Assembly (NCBI RefSeq): GCF_025699485.1
Contig: NZ_JANUXN010000014.1
Coordinates: 44,191 to 108,190 of the forward strand
Direction of reading: 5' to 3'
DNA length: 64,000 nucleotides
Source of the DNA: Thauera carbonicopians
Lineage (GTDB): Bacteria; Pseudomonadota; Gammaproteobacteria; Burkholderiales; Rhodocyclaceae
The position numbers and the translations under genes were made by a program. Shown piece after piece: positions 45,898 to 55,692 of the stretch. Each line of letters opens with the position of its first letter. Position 1 is the stretch's first letter. Below the pieces are notes generated by a model. That model ran no database searches and was not told the DNA's origin. It saw only the letters and a list, made by a program, of their open reading frames with translations.

Positions 45898-47064
45898 ATG
45901 AGAATAGTGGAAATTCGCGAGAAGACCGTACCGATCAGTTCGCCGATCCGTAATGCCTATATCGATTTCAGCAAGATGACGCTCAGCCTCGTCGCCGTCG
46001 TCACCGACGTCATCCGCGATGGCAGGCCGGTCATCGGCTATGGCTTCAACTCCAACGGCCGCTATGGCCAGGGCACGCTGATGCGCGAGCGTTTCATCCC
46101 TCGCATCCTGGAGGTCGATCCGGCAAGCCTGGTCGATTCCAGCGGCAGCAACCTGGACCCGCACAAGATCTGGAACTGCATGTTCGCCAATGAAAAGCCG
46201 GGCGGCCACGGCGAGCGCTCGGTTGCGATCGGCACGATCGACATGGCGATCTGGGACGCGGTGGCCAAGATCGAAGGCAAGCCGCTGTTCCAGTTGCTGG
46301 CCGATCGCTATGGCGACGGCACGGTGAACCGCAGGATTTTCGTGTATGCAGCCGGCGGCTATTACTACCCCGGCCAGGATCACGGCAAGCTGAAGGACGA
46401 GATGCGCAGCTACATCGATCGCGGCTACACCGTGGTCAAGAAGAAGATCGGCGGTGCATCGCTGGATGAGGATCTGCGCCGGATCGACTCGATTCTGAGC
46501 GTGCTGCAGGATGGCCAGAAACTCGCGGTCGATGCCAACGGCCGCTTCGATCTGGATACCGCCATCCAGTACGCCAAGGCATTGTCCCGATACGACCTGT
46601 TCTGGTACGAGGAGCCGGGTGATCCGCTGGACTTCGAGCTGCAGGCCGCGCTGAGGAACTACTACGACAAGCCGATGGCGACCGGCGAAGATCTGTTCTC
46701 GATGCAGGATGCGCGCAACCTCATCCGCTACGGCGGCATGCGTCCCGACCGCGACTGGCTGCAGTTCGACTGCGCCTTGAGCTACGGGCTGGTCGAGTAT
46801 CTGCGCACGCTGGACATGCTGAAGCAGCATGGCTGGTCCGCCAGCCGCTGCATTCCGCACGGCGGCCATCAGATGTCGCTCAATATCGCGGCCGGCCTCG
46901 GCCTGGGCGGCAACGAGTCCTACCCGGACCTGTTCCAGCCCTACGGCGGATTCCCCGATGGCGTGAAGGTGGAGAACGGCTACGTCACGCTGCCGGAGCT
47001 GCCGGGAATCGGCTTCGAGGGCAAGTCGGACCTGATCTGCGAGATGCGCAAGCTCGCGGAATGA
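45898..47064 (+). CDS. D(-)-tartrate dehydratase (enolase superfamily)
   Basis: The 388-residue protein belongs to the mandelate racemase branch of the enolase superfamily and closely follows the pattern of characterised D-tartrate dehydratase (TarD): SSPIRNAYIDF, GYGFNSNGRYGQG, NEKPGGHGERSVA and the lysine motif VVKKKIGG. Metal ligands are Asp212, a Glu in YEEPGD (238/239) and Glu264 (TGED); the base His is in CIPHGGHQM. It dehydrates D-tartrate to oxaloacetate. AAGGAG is eight bases upstream. Regulation by the divergent LysR protein is likely. Confidence 0.88.
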   Translation: MRIVEIREKTVPISSPIRNAYIDFSKMTLSLVAVVTDVIRDGRPVIGYGFNSNGRYGQGTLMRERFIPRILEVDPASLVDSSGSNLDPHKIWNCMFANEKPGGHGERSVAIGTIDMAIWDAVAKIEGKPLFQLLADRYGDGTVNRRIFVYAAGGYYYPGQDHGKLKDEMRSYIDRGYTVVKKKIGGASLDEDLRRIDSILSVLQDGQKLAVDANGRFDLDTAIQYAKALSRYDLFWYEEPGDPLDFELQAALRNYYDKPMATGEDLFSMQDARNLIRYGGMRPDRDWLQFDCALSYGLVEYLRTLDMLKQHGWSASRCIPHGGHQMSLNIAAGLGLGGNESYPDLFQPYGGFPDGVKVENGYVTLPELPGIGFEGKSDLICEMRKLAE

Positions 47065-47172
47065 GCGCCTGATCCATGCCGTTGCCGCAAGGCGGCAGCG
47101 TGAGCCTCGCCGCCGCTACCGGGGCTTCTTCCATGCCAAGGCTTTTTCCATTGTGGCTGGGAGGAGCCCTGG

Positions 47173-47199
47173 CCGGCCTTCGGATTTCGTGAAGGCCGG
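47173..47199 (+). repeat. Stem-loop between tartrate dehydratase and citF
   Basis: CCGGCCTTC and GAAGGCCGG are perfect nine-base arms with a nine-base loop. The following sequence is AT-rich but has no T-run, so it is at most a weak terminator. The next gene starts 100 bases later. Confidence 0.5.
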
Positions 47200-47299
47200 G
47201 TTAATCAATCAACGATACCTCCTCTCCGGGCGCCTTCGATACGATGCGCCCTTGCGGCGCCTCGATGCGCCGGCCGATCGAATGAATGAGGAGACGAAC

Positions 47300-48802
47300 A
47301 TGATCAACGCCGTCGGACGGGACATTCCCGCGCAACTGCCCGGCCGCGCGCCCTTTGCCGGCGCGGGCGGGAAGGCCGGCCGCGCCTCCGGGCAGCAGAA
47401 GCTGCTGGCGTCGATCGGCGACACGCTGGATGCCTGCGGGCTGGCCGATGGCGGCACGGTGTCGTTCCACCACCATCTGCGCAATGGCGACCACCTGTTG
47501 AACCTCGTGCTTGCCGAGATCGCGCGGCGCGGGCTGCGCGACATCCACGTGGCGGCCAGTTCCCTGTTTCCGGTGCATGCGCCGCTGGTCGAACACATCC
47601 GTGCGGGCGTCGTCGGCCGGATCAGCGCGACCTACATTTCCGGCGCGGTCGGCGAGGCCATCGCACGCGGCGAGCTGAGCGAGCCGGTGCGCATGCTGAC
47701 CCACGGCGGGCGGGCGCGGGCGATCATGGCGGGCGAGCTGCCGATCGACGTCGCCTTCGTTGCCGCGCCCACGGCCGACTGCTGCGGCAATATCAACGGC
47801 ACCAATGGACGCTCGGCCTGCGGCACGCTGGGTTATGCGCTGGTCGATGTCAGGCATGCGCGGCATGTGGTGGCCGTCACCGACCACCTCGTGCCCCATC
47901 CCGCCAGCCCGGCCCAGATCACCCAGGACTTCGTCGACTACGTGGTCGAGGTCGACTCCATCGGCGACGCGGCCGGCATCGTCTCCGGGACCACGCGGGC
48001 GACCTCGGACCCGGTCGGGCTGGAGATCGCGCGTACCGCTGCGCAGGTGATCGAGGCGTCCGGGCTGCTGAAGGACGGCCTGTCGTTCCAGACCGGTGCC
48101 GGCGGCATTTCGCTGGCCGTCGCCGCCGCGCTGCGCGAGCTGATGGTCGCGCGCGGAATCACCGGCAGCTTCGCCTCCGGCGGCATCACCTCCTACCTCG
48201 TCGGGATGCTCGAACAAGGCCTGTTCCGGACCTTGCTGGACGTGCAGTGCTTCGATCTCGCCGCGGTCGATTCCTTCCGCCGCAACGCCGCCCACATGGA
48301 GATGTCGGCCTCGCTGTATGCCAATCCGGCGACCCGCGGCCCGGTCGTCGACCAGCTCGACGTGGTGATCCTGGGCGCGGCCGAGATCGACACGGATTTC
48401 AACGTGAATGTCACCACCGGCACCAACGGCGTGATCCTCGGCGGCTCGGGCGGCCATGCCGACACCGCCGCGGGGGCGAAGCTGGCGATCGTCACCACCA
48501 AGCTCAATGCCGGCGGCTTCGCCAAGGTAGTGGATCGCGTCGGCGTGGTCACCACGCCCGGCGAGACGATCGACGTGCTGGTCACCGAGGCAGGGGTCGC
48601 GGTGAATCCGCTGCGCGCCGAGCTCGCGCAGCGGCTGCGGGCCGCCGGCCTGCCGGTGGTGCCGGTCGAGGCGCTGCGCGACATCGCCGCCGGGCAGGCG
48701 ACGAAGCCGCCGGCCGAGGTCTCGTCCCGCGGACGTGTGGTCGCCTTCGTGGAGTATTGCGACGGCACCGTGATCGACGTCGTCAGGGCTGTGCAGGGCT
48801 GA
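47300..48802 (+). CDS. citF: Citrate lyase alpha subunit (CitF), orphan
   Basis: Citrate:ACP transferase subunit of 500 residues, in the CoA-transferase fold family. Segments typical of CitF include DGGTVSFHHHLRNGD near residue 50, TYISGAVGEAIARGEL, NINGTNGRSACGTLGY and GVILGGSGGHADTAAGAKL. In citrate lyase it swaps acetyl-ACP for citryl-ACP and needs CitD (ACP) and CitE. Neither citD, citE nor the citC/citX/citG maturation genes are here. GGAG is six bases before the ATG at 47300. Association with the tartrate gene suggests use on a related dicarboxylic or tricarboxylic acid, or a partner elsewhere. Confidence 0.85.
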   Translation: MINAVGRDIPAQLPGRAPFAGAGGKAGRASGQQKLLASIGDTLDACGLADGGTVSFHHHLRNGDHLLNLVLAEIARRGLRDIHVAASSLFPVHAPLVEHIRAGVVGRISATYISGAVGEAIARGELSEPVRMLTHGGRARAIMAGELPIDVAFVAAPTADCCGNINGTNGRSACGTLGYALVDVRHARHVVAVTDHLVPHPASPAQITQDFVDYVVEVDSIGDAAGIVSGTTRATSDPVGLEIARTAAQVIEASGLLKDGLSFQTGAGGISLAVAAALRELMVARGITGSFASGGITSYLVGMLEQGLFRTLLDVQCFDLAAVDSFRRNAAHMEMSASLYANPATRGPVVDQLDVVILGAAEIDTDFNVNVTTGTNGVILGGSGGHADTAAGAKLAIVTTKLNAGGFAKVVDRVGVVTTPGETIDVLVTEAGVAVNPLRAELAQRLRAAGLPVVPVEALRDIAAGQATKPPAEVSSRGRVVAFVEYCDGTVIDVVRAVQG

Positions 48803-49061
48803 TCGTATTGCTGTTCCCTTGCCGGTCGGTGGCAGGCGAGCGGCCTCCCCGATCGGCAAAGCGGCGCTGTCCCCGTTCGGTCTGTTTGGCGAGATGCATC
48901 GGCCGCATCATTGCCACCCACGATCGACAAGATGTTTCCGATCCGGCAGCGCATGGCCCGGGCAGCGTCCGGTCATCGCGCCCGCCAGGATGTTCAGCTC
49001 CCGATGGCGGGGTCGGGAAGGCCAGCCTCAGGCCCACGGCGATGCCCGTCCCGGCAGCTTG

Positions 49062-49613
49062 TCACTGCTTTGCCGTACCCTGCAGGAACGCGCGTTCGAG
49101 CAGGCCGGGCAGGCCCGCGCGGGCGACGCGGCCGCGGCGTTCCGCGTCCACCAGCCCGATCACCATCGACACCCAGATCTCGGTCAGCGCGGGCGCGGGG
49201 ATGTCGATGCGGAACAGGCCTTCCTGCTGGCCGCGCAGGAAGAAGGCATCGAGGGAGGCATCCCAGCCTTCCTCGATACAGGGGTCTCTCAGCGCGTCCT
49301 TCCAGTAGTACGTCAGGAAGGCGGTCAGCTCCCGATGCTCCAGGTGGCTGGCGGTCAGTTGCCTGAGGGCGTCCGGCACCGCCGCCGTGTCCAGATTCGC
49401 GTCTCTGATGGCGTCGCTGAAGACCTGGGTGCAGTGCTGCATCAGGCGCTCGATGAGCTGCTCGCGGGTGCGGCAGAAGCGGTACAGCGTGGCCTTGCTG
49501 ATGCCGATGGCGCGGGCGAGTTCCTGCAGCGAGGCCCTGGGCTGGTCGACGAGGGCGAGGGCCAGCGCGGCCAGCAGTTTCCGGTCTTCGGCATCGGCGG
49601 CAGGAGTTGTCAT
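49062..49613 (-). CDS. TetR-family regulator of the RND pump
   Basis: TetR-type repressor of about 183 residues from the ATG at 49613 (in-frame ATGs further upstream lengthen it to 218 without clear support). The helix-turn-helix is SLQELARAIGISKATLYRFCRTREQLIERL near residues 28-57; the rest is the helical ligand domain. It is divergent from the RND operon, and a perfect palindrome lies between, so it very probably represses the pump until a substrate binds. Confidence 0.85.
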   Translation of the reverse strand: MTTPAADAEDRKLLAALALALVDQPRASLQELARAIGISKATLYRFCRTREQLIERLMQHCTQVFSDAIRDANLDTAAVPDALRQLTASHLEHRELTAFLTYYWKDALRDPCIEEGWDASLDAFFLRGQQEGLFRIDIPAPALTEIWVSMVIGLVDAERRGRVARAGLPGLLERAFLQGTAKQ

Positions 49614-49746
49614 GCCAAGCTCACACGCTTCCATGTCAGGGGTTCGGATGCGGAGGTGAATCACATCCGACTCACCTTCGCCAATCATCGGCCTCATTGT
49701 CGCATGAGCTTGATTCAAACGTAAAATTGATCATAAAAATATCTTT

Positions 49747-49764
49747 TGAATCAAAATTGATTCA
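49747..49764. promoter_or_regulatory. TetR operator palindrome
   Basis: TGAATCAA-AA-TTGATTCA is a perfect 18-base palindrome, 58 bases before the RND operon start. A further half-site, TTGATTCA, is at 49710-49717, and the region is AT-rich in contrast to the surroundings. Confidence 0.75.
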
Positions 49765-49821
49765 TCGGGTGTTTTGTGGAATCATGCAGCGCTTGTGCAT
49801 TCCGATCCTGCAGAGAGAACG

Positions 49822-50994
49822 ATGACGAAGAGCCCGAAAATGTGGCCGCCATCCCTGTTCGTGCTTGCCGCGGCGGCGCTGATCGCCGGCTGCGACGGCG
49901 GCCAGGGCGCGCCCGGACCACAGGCCGAAGCCTTGCCGACGGTCGAGACGATCACGGTCGAACGCGGACCGCTGGCCTTGTCGAGCGAACTGCCGGGGCG
50001 TGTCGAGCCGGTCCGCGTCGCCGAAGTGCGGGCGCGGGTCGCTGGCATCGTGCTGAGCCGCAAGTTCACCGAAGGTGCCGACGTCGAGGCCGGCCAGGTG
50101 CTGTTCCAGATCGACCCGGCGCCGTTCAAGGCGGCGCTGTCGCGCGCGCAGGGCGCGCTGGCCAAGGCCGAAGCGAACCTGTTCGATGCCCGGGCCGTGC
50201 TGAAGCGCCATGAAGAACTGGTCAAGATCGAAGCGGTTAGCCGCCAGGACTACGACGCGACCCAGGCGCGGCTGAAGAGCGCGCAGGCCGAGCGCCAGGC
50301 GGCGCTGGCCGAGGTCGAGACGGCGAAGCTCGATCTCGGCTATGCGACGGTGAAGGCGCCGATCTCGGGCCGCATCGGCCGCGCGCTGGTGACCGAAGGC
50401 GCGCTCGTCGGCCAGGGCGAAGCCACGCCGCTGGCGATGATCCAGCAGATCGATCCGGTCCATGTCGATTTCAAGCAGCCGGTGGCCGAAGTGCAGGCCT
50501 TGCGCGCCGAACTGGCCGCGGGACGGCTGGCGCAGGACGAGGGCAAGGGTGCGCGGATTTCGGTCAGCGTCGAGGGCACGGGCGAGCAGCGCGACGGACA
50601 CCTGCTGTTCTCCGACATCACCGTGGACCGCGGCACCGGTCAGATATCGCTGCGCGGCCGCTTCGACAATGCCGACGGGCTGCTGCTGCCCGGCATGTAC
50701 GTGCGCGTGCATGCGCCGCAGGGCGTCGACCCGCAGGCGGTGCTGGTGCCGCAGCGCGCGGTGGTGCGGGGCACCGACGGCAGCCCGCAGGTGCTGGTGG
50801 TCGATGAGCAAGACACCGTGCAGGCGCGGCAAGTGCGCACCGGCGCGATGCACGGCGCCGCGTGGCACATCACCGACGGCCTGCAGGCCGGCGACCGGGT
50901 CGTCGTCGGCGGCCGCGCCAAGGCGGGCGACAAGGTTGCCGTCGCGCCGGCGGCGTCGCCCGCCGCGGCTGCCCCCGCCGCTGCGGGCGGCTGA
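49822..50994 (+). CDS. RND efflux periplasmic adaptor (AcrA/MexA type)
   Basis: Membrane fusion protein of 390 residues. A signal sequence ends in the lipobox LIAGC, so it is anchored to the inner membrane by lipid. The order is the usual one: beta-barrel strand, lipoyl half-domain (GIVLSRKFTEGADVEAGQVLFQIDP), alpha-hairpin coiled coil (residues about 100-170, Ala/Glu/Lys-rich), lipoyl (APISGRIGRALVTEGALV) and the C-terminal barrel. It links the RND pump to an outer-membrane channel. It starts 23 bases before the pump gene's leader and is repressed, by inference, by the TetR protein. Confidence 0.93.
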   Translation: MTKSPKMWPPSLFVLAAAALIAGCDGGQGAPGPQAEALPTVETITVERGPLALSSELPGRVEPVRVAEVRARVAGIVLSRKFTEGADVEAGQVLFQIDPAPFKAALSRAQGALAKAEANLFDARAVLKRHEELVKIEAVSRQDYDATQARLKSAQAERQAALAEVETAKLDLGYATVKAPISGRIGRALVTEGALVGQGEATPLAMIQQIDPVHVDFKQPVAEVQALRAELAAGRLAQDEGKGARISVSVEGTGEQRDGHLLFSDITVDRGTGQISLRGRFDNADGLLLPGMYVRVHAPQGVDPQAVLVPQRAVVRGTDGSPQVLVVDEQDTVQARQVRTGAMHGAAWHITDGLQAGDRVVVGGRAKAGDKVAVAPAASPAAAAPAAAGG

Positions 50995-51017
50995 AACCAG
51001 ACGCCAGGGACAGGAAC

Positions 51018-54000
51018 ATGCCGAAGTTTTTCATCGACCGCCCCAACTTCGCCTGGGTGGTCGCGATCTTCATCTCGCTCGCCGGCCTGCTGGCGATTCC
51101 CTCGCTGCCGGTCGCCCAGTACCCGGTGGTGGCGCCGCCGCAGATCTCGATCTGGGCGACCTATCCCGGCGCCTCGGCCGGCACCGTGGTCGATTCGGTG
51201 ACCAGCGTCATCGAGGAGGAACTCAACGGCGCCAAGGGGCTGCTGTATTACGAGTCGTCCAGCAGTTCCGCCGGTACCGCCGAGATCGTCGTCACCTTCG
51301 CGCCGGGCACCGACCCGGATCTGGCGCAGGTCGACGTGCAGAACCGCCTGAAGAAGGCCGAGGCACGCCTGCCCGGCGTCGTCACCCAGCTCGGCCTGCA
51401 GGTGGACCAGGCCAGCGCCGGCTTCCTGCTGATCTATGCGCTCACCTACAAGGGCGACGATGCAGGCCAGGACGTCGTCGGCCTGTCCGAATTCGCCGTG
51501 CGCAACATCAACAACGAGATCCGCCGCGTGCCCGGCGTCGGCAAGGTGCAGTACTTCGGTGCCGAAGCGGCGATGCGGGTGTGGGTCGATCCGCAGAAGC
51601 TGGTCGGCTACGGGCTGTCGGTGGCCGACGTCAATGCCGCGATCGCGGCGCAGAACGCGCAGGTGCCGGCCGGCAGCTTCGGCAGCCGCCCCGGCAGCGC
51701 CGAGCAGGAGCTGAGCGCCACGATCGTGGTCAAGGGCATGCTCGCGACGCCGGAGGAATTCGGCCGCATCGTGCTGCGTGCCAATCCCGATGGCTCGAAA
51801 GTGACGCTCGCCGACGTCGCCCGGCTGGAACTCGGCCGCCAGGACTACAACTTCGATTCGCGCATGAACGGCAAGCTGTCGGTGGCCGGCGCGGTGCAGC
51901 TGTCGCCGGGCGCCAACGCGGTGCAGACCGCGGCGGCGGTCAAGGCGCGGCTGGCGGAACTGTCGGTGTCCTTCCCGGACGACATCGAATACGCCGTGCC
52001 CTACGACACCTCGCGCTTCGTGGACGTCGCCATCGACAAGGTGATCCAGACCCTGGTCGAAGCCATGGTGCTGGTCTTCCTGGTGATGTTCCTGTTCCTG
52101 CAGAACTTCCGCTACACGCTGATCCCGACCATCGTGGTGCCGGTGTGCCTGCTCGGCACGCTGGCGGTGATGTATGCGCTGGGCTTCTCGGTCAACATGA
52201 TGACGATGTTCGGCATGGTGCTGGCCATCGGCATCGTCGTGGACGACGCCATCGTCGTGGTCGAGAACGTCGAGCGCATCATGGCCGAGGAGGGGCTGGC
52301 GCCGCGCGAGGCGACGATCAAGGCGATGCGGCAGGTCGCCGGCGCCATCGTCGGCATCACCCTGGTGCTGGCGGCGGTGTTCATGCCGCTGGCCTTCATG
52401 AGCGGCTCGGTCGGCGTGATCTACCAGCAGTTCTCGCTGTCGCTGGCGGTGTCCATCCTGTTCTCCGGCTTCCTCGCGCTGAGCCTGACGCCGGCGCTGT
52501 GCGCGACGCTGCTGAAGCCGATTCCGCAGGGCCATCACGACGAGAAGAGCGGCTTCTTCGGCTGGTTCAATCGCCGTTTCGCCGGGCTGACCGAGCGCTA
52601 CGAATGGCTCAACGCGCGCCTGCTGCGGCGCTCCGGCCGCTACATGCTGGTCTATGCGGCCATCGTCGCGGTGCTGGGCTTCTTCTACCTGCGCCTGCCC
52701 GAATCCTTCGTGCCGGTCGAGGATCAGGGTTATTTCATCGTCGACGTGCAACTGCCGCCGGGCGCCACCTATCCGCGCGCAGAAGCGGTGGTCAAGGAGC
52801 TGGAGGAGTACCTGCATTCTCGGAACAGCATGGATTCGACCACGATGCTGCTCGGCTTCAGCTTCTCCGGCACCGGCCAGAACGCCGGCCTGGGCTTTCC
52901 GACGCTGACCGACTGGTCCGAGCGCGGCCGTGGGCAGTCGGCTTCGGACGAGGTCGCGGCGTTCAACGCCCGCTTCGCCGGCCTCGGCGATGCCGCGGTG
53001 ATGGCGGTCGATCCGCCGCCGATCGAAGGCCTGGGCAATGCCGGCGGCTTCGCCCTGCGCCTGCAGGACCGCGGCGGCCTCGGCCGCGAGGCGCTGATCG
53101 CCGCGCGCAACGAGCTGCTGTACAAGGCCAACACCTCGCCGCTCTTCGCCTACGCGATGATGGAAGGCCTGGAAGACGCGCCCCAGCTTCGGCTGGACAT
53201 CGACCGTGCCAAGGCCGAGGCCCTGGGCGTCAGCTTCGCCGACATCAACACCGCCATCGCCAGCGCCTACGGTTCGGCCCTGGTCAGCGACTTCGCCAAT
53301 GCCGGCCGGCAGCAGCGGGTGGTGGTGCAGGCCGACGTCGACGAGCGCATGACGCCGGAGCAGATCCTGGCGCTGCACGTGCCCAATGCGCGCGGCGAGC
53401 AGGTGCCGCTGTCGGCCTTCACCACCACGGCCTGGGAAAGTGGCGCGGTGCAGATCTCGCGCTACAACGGCTATCCGGCGTTCAAGATCGGCGGCAACGC
53501 CGCGCCCGGCCACAGCACCGGCGAGGCGATGGCCGAGATCGAACGGATCATCGGCGAACTGCCCGAAGGCATCGGCTACGAATGGACCGGGCTGTCCTAC
53601 CAGGAGAAGTTCGCCGGTGCGCAGGCGCCGATGCTGTTCGCACTGTCCTTCCTGGTGGTGTTCCTGCTGCTGGTGGCGCTGTACGAAAGCTGGTCGATCC
53701 CGGCCTCGGTGATGCTGATCGTGCCGGTCGGCGCGCTCGGCGCGGTGCTGGCCGTGACCCTGCTGGGCATGCCCAACGACGTCTATTTCAAGGTCGGCCT
53801 GATCACCATCATCGGCCTGTCGGCGAAGAACGCGATCCTGATCGTCGAGTTCGCCAAGAGCCTGCGTGAACAGGGGCGTCCGCTGGTCGAGGCCGCGATC
53901 GAGGCGGCGCGGCTGCGCTTCCGCCCGATCGTGATGACCTCGCTGGCCTTCATCCTCGGCGTGGTGCCGCTGGCCATCGCCACCGGCGCCGGCGCCGCCA

Positions 54001-54176
54001 GCCAGCGCGCGATCGGCATCGGCGTGATCGGCGGCATGCTGACCGCGACCTCGCTCGGCGTCATCCTGGTGCCGATCTTCTTCGTCTGGGTGCTGTCGCG
54101 CTTCTCGCGCCGCAAGCAGGCCGGGCAGGGCGCCGACGCACCGATGCGGCCGGCGGCCGATAGCGCGGCGGAATGA
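51018..54176 (+). CDS. RND multidrug efflux transporter (AcrB/HAE1 type)
   Basis: Proton-driven inner-membrane pump of 1052 residues with 12 helices and two large periplasmic loops. It starts MPKFFIDRPNFAWVVAIFI as AcrB does. The paired aspartates of helix 4 are in GIVVDDAIVVVENVERIM; GDxxxK-type helix 10 lysine region is in IIGLSAKNAILIVEFAK. Hydrophobic antibiotics, detergents and solvents are usual substrates. No outer-membrane factor gene follows, so a TolC-like channel encoded elsewhere is needed. Confidence 0.95.
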   Translation: MPKFFIDRPNFAWVVAIFISLAGLLAIPSLPVAQYPVVAPPQISIWATYPGASAGTVVDSVTSVIEEELNGAKGLLYYESSSSSAGTAEIVVTFAPGTDPDLAQVDVQNRLKKAEARLPGVVTQLGLQVDQASAGFLLIYALTYKGDDAGQDVVGLSEFAVRNINNEIRRVPGVGKVQYFGAEAAMRVWVDPQKLVGYGLSVADVNAAIAAQNAQVPAGSFGSRPGSAEQELSATIVVKGMLATPEEFGRIVLRANPDGSKVTLADVARLELGRQDYNFDSRMNGKLSVAGAVQLSPGANAVQTAAAVKARLAELSVSFPDDIEYAVPYDTSRFVDVAIDKVIQTLVEAMVLVFLVMFLFLQNFRYTLIPTIVVPVCLLGTLAVMYALGFSVNMMTMFGMVLAIGIVVDDAIVVVENVERIMAEEGLAPREATIKAMRQVAGAIVGITLVLAAVFMPLAFMSGSVGVIYQQFSLSLAVSILFSGFLALSLTPALCATLLKPIPQGHHDEKSGFFGWFNRRFAGLTERYEWLNARLLRRSGRYMLVYAAIVAVLGFFYLRLPESFVPVEDQGYFIVDVQLPPGATYPRAEAVVKELEEYLHSRNSMDSTTMLLGFSFSGTGQNAGLGFPTLTDWSERGRGQSASDEVAAFNARFAGLGDAAVMAVDPPPIEGLGNAGGFALRLQDRGGLGREALIAARNELLYKANTSPLFAYAMMEGLEDAPQLRLDIDRAKAEALGVSFADINTAIASAYGSALVSDFANAGRQQRVVVQADVDERMTPEQILALHVPNARGEQVPLSAFTTTAWESGAVQISRYNGYPAFKIGGNAAPGHSTGEAMAEIERIIGELPEGIGYEWTGLSYQEKFAGAQAPMLFALSFLVVFLLLVALYESWSIPASVMLIVPVGALGAVLAVTLLGMPNDVYFKVGLITIIGLSAKNAILIVEFAKSLREQGRPLVEAAIEAARLRFRPIVMTSLAFILGVVPLAIATGAGAASQRAIGIGVIGGMLTATSLGVILVPIFFVWVLSRFSRRKQAGQGADAPMRPAADSAAE

Positions 54177-54279
54177 GCGGACGCGGCATCCCGACCAGGA
54201 TCTCGCGCGCCGGCACGCCGTACTTCTCTCGGCGCGCTTGGCGAACAGCAGGGAGGATCCATAGACGCCGCTGTCTGGC

Positions 54280-55692
54280 CTATGCGGTGTCGTAACCCAG
54301 CAGACGCCCGTCGATGATGCGCTGCGCCACCGGTTCGGGCACGTCCTGCTCCCAGGTGCCGCGGCCGCGGCGCAGGCCCGTCAGCACTTCGGTGGCGTCG
54401 ATGTGCAGATGGCTGTCGTCGAGCGGCTGCACGGCGAGCAGCTTGTCGTTGTCCATCAGGTGGGCGAGCAGGTGGCGGAGCTTGGCCGGCACCTGCACGT
54501 TGTCCAGCGTCACCAGTTCCGCGCCGCCGCCCCTGGGGCGCGAGGGATACACATAGACGTGGGTGTTGTCCGGGAACAGTTTGCCGAAGGCTTCGAGGAT
54601 GCCGCCCTCGAGGCCTTCGTAGTATTTTTCGTCGAACAGGGAATCGAAGTCGCGCACCGACAGCACGATCCCGATCGGCTTCTGCGTGTAGCGCCGCAGG
54701 TAGGCGCGCAGGCGGAAGAAACGCACGTAGTCGGAAATCATTACCGTGTAGCCCTGCGAGGCGAGCAGCTCGATGCGGGCGAGGAAATCGGTGCCGTCGA
54801 TCCTGTCGCCGCTGATCAGCGAATTCATCGTGATCTCGGCCAGCGACACGATCTCGTCCTCGTTCACCGCGGCGAGCTGGCTGAACTGCTTGAGGCCGGC
54901 GGTCGTCATGTCCACATTGACGCAGGTCACCGGCTTGAAGCTGCCGCGGATCACCATCACCGGCTTGCGATGGAACAGTTCGCCCGGCACCACCATCTCG
55001 CCCGCCGGGTTGAATACCACCGCCCGCGTCAGCCAGCTGCGGATCAGGTGCAGATTCATCAGCCGGTTGTCGACTTCCTCGAAATAGGGGCCGGAGAAAT
55101 GGATCAGATCGACCTCGATGCGCTCCGAGCCCAGCGCGTCGGCCAGACCCTCGACCACCCATTCGGGATGGTGGTGATGGAAGAAGGCACCGTGGATCAG
55201 GTTGACGCCGAGGATGCCGAGCGCCTCGGCCTGCTGCGCATTGTCATTGTCGAGCATGCGCACGTGCAGGATCACGTCGCTGGGCGCCGCGCCCGGGTGC
55301 AGTTGCAGGCGGATGCCGACCCAGCCGTGGCATTCGTTCTTCTGCTTGAAGCTGCGCGCGGTGACGGTGGCGGCATAGGCGAAGAACGTGGTGTTCTTCG
55401 GCCGCAGATGGGCCAGCCGCGCCACCACCTGGTCGAACTCCTTTTCCAGCATCTGCAGCAGCCGGGCACGGCTGACGTAGCGGTCCACATGGCCGTAAAT
55501 GTCGTCGCTCACCGCCATGTCGTAGGCCGACATGGTCTTGGCGATGGTGCCTGCTGCCGCGCCGACCTGGAAAAACCGGCGTGCGACTTCCTGTCCGGCG
55601 CCGATCTCGACGATGGAGCCGTATTTGTACTTGTCGAGGTTGAGCTGCAGGGCCTTCTGATCGGTGGAGAGGGCGGTGTCGCGCGTATGCAT
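54280..55692 (-). CDS. Conserved protein of unknown function
   Basis: The protein of 470 residues from the ATG at 55692 has no signal peptide and no membrane segment. It has balanced, clearly protein-like composition with a mixed alpha/beta pattern, a GSIVEIGAGQEVARRFFQVGAAAGTIAKTMSA-type segment near residue 25, and a His-rich LIHGAFFHHHHPEW motif near 165, which might bind metal. A GAGQE motif early on resembles nucleotide or SAM binding but is not diagnostic. I do not recognise the family, although the density of conserved-looking motifs suggests a maintained enzyme. It is convergent with the RND pump and divergent from dinB. Confidence 0.6.
   Translation of the reverse strand: MHTRDTALSTDQKALQLNLDKYKYGSIVEIGAGQEVARRFFQVGAAAGTIAKTMSAYDMAVSDDIYGHVDRYVSRARLLQMLEKEFDQVVARLAHLRPKNTTFFAYAATVTARSFKQKNECHGWVGIRLQLHPGAAPSDVILHVRMLDNDNAQQAEALGILGVNLIHGAFFHHHHPEWVVEGLADALGSERIEVDLIHFSGPYFEEVDNRLMNLHLIRSWLTRAVVFNPAGEMVVPGELFHRKPVMVIRGSFKPVTCVNVDMTTAGLKQFSQLAAVNEDEIVSLAEITMNSLISGDRIDGTDFLARIELLASQGYTVMISDYVRFFRLRAYLRRYTQKPIGIVLSVRDFDSLFDEKYYEGLEGGILEAFGKLFPDNTHVYVYPSRPRGGGAELVTLDNVQVPAKLRHLLAHLMDNDKLLAVQPLDDSHLHIDATEVLTGLRRGRGTWEQDVPEPVAQRIIDGRLLGYDTA

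Noticed and set aside
50640..53513. A 957-codon minus-strand frame opposite the RND genes
   Set aside because: Shadow of the pump genes; composition is not that of a folded protein and no ribosome site is present.
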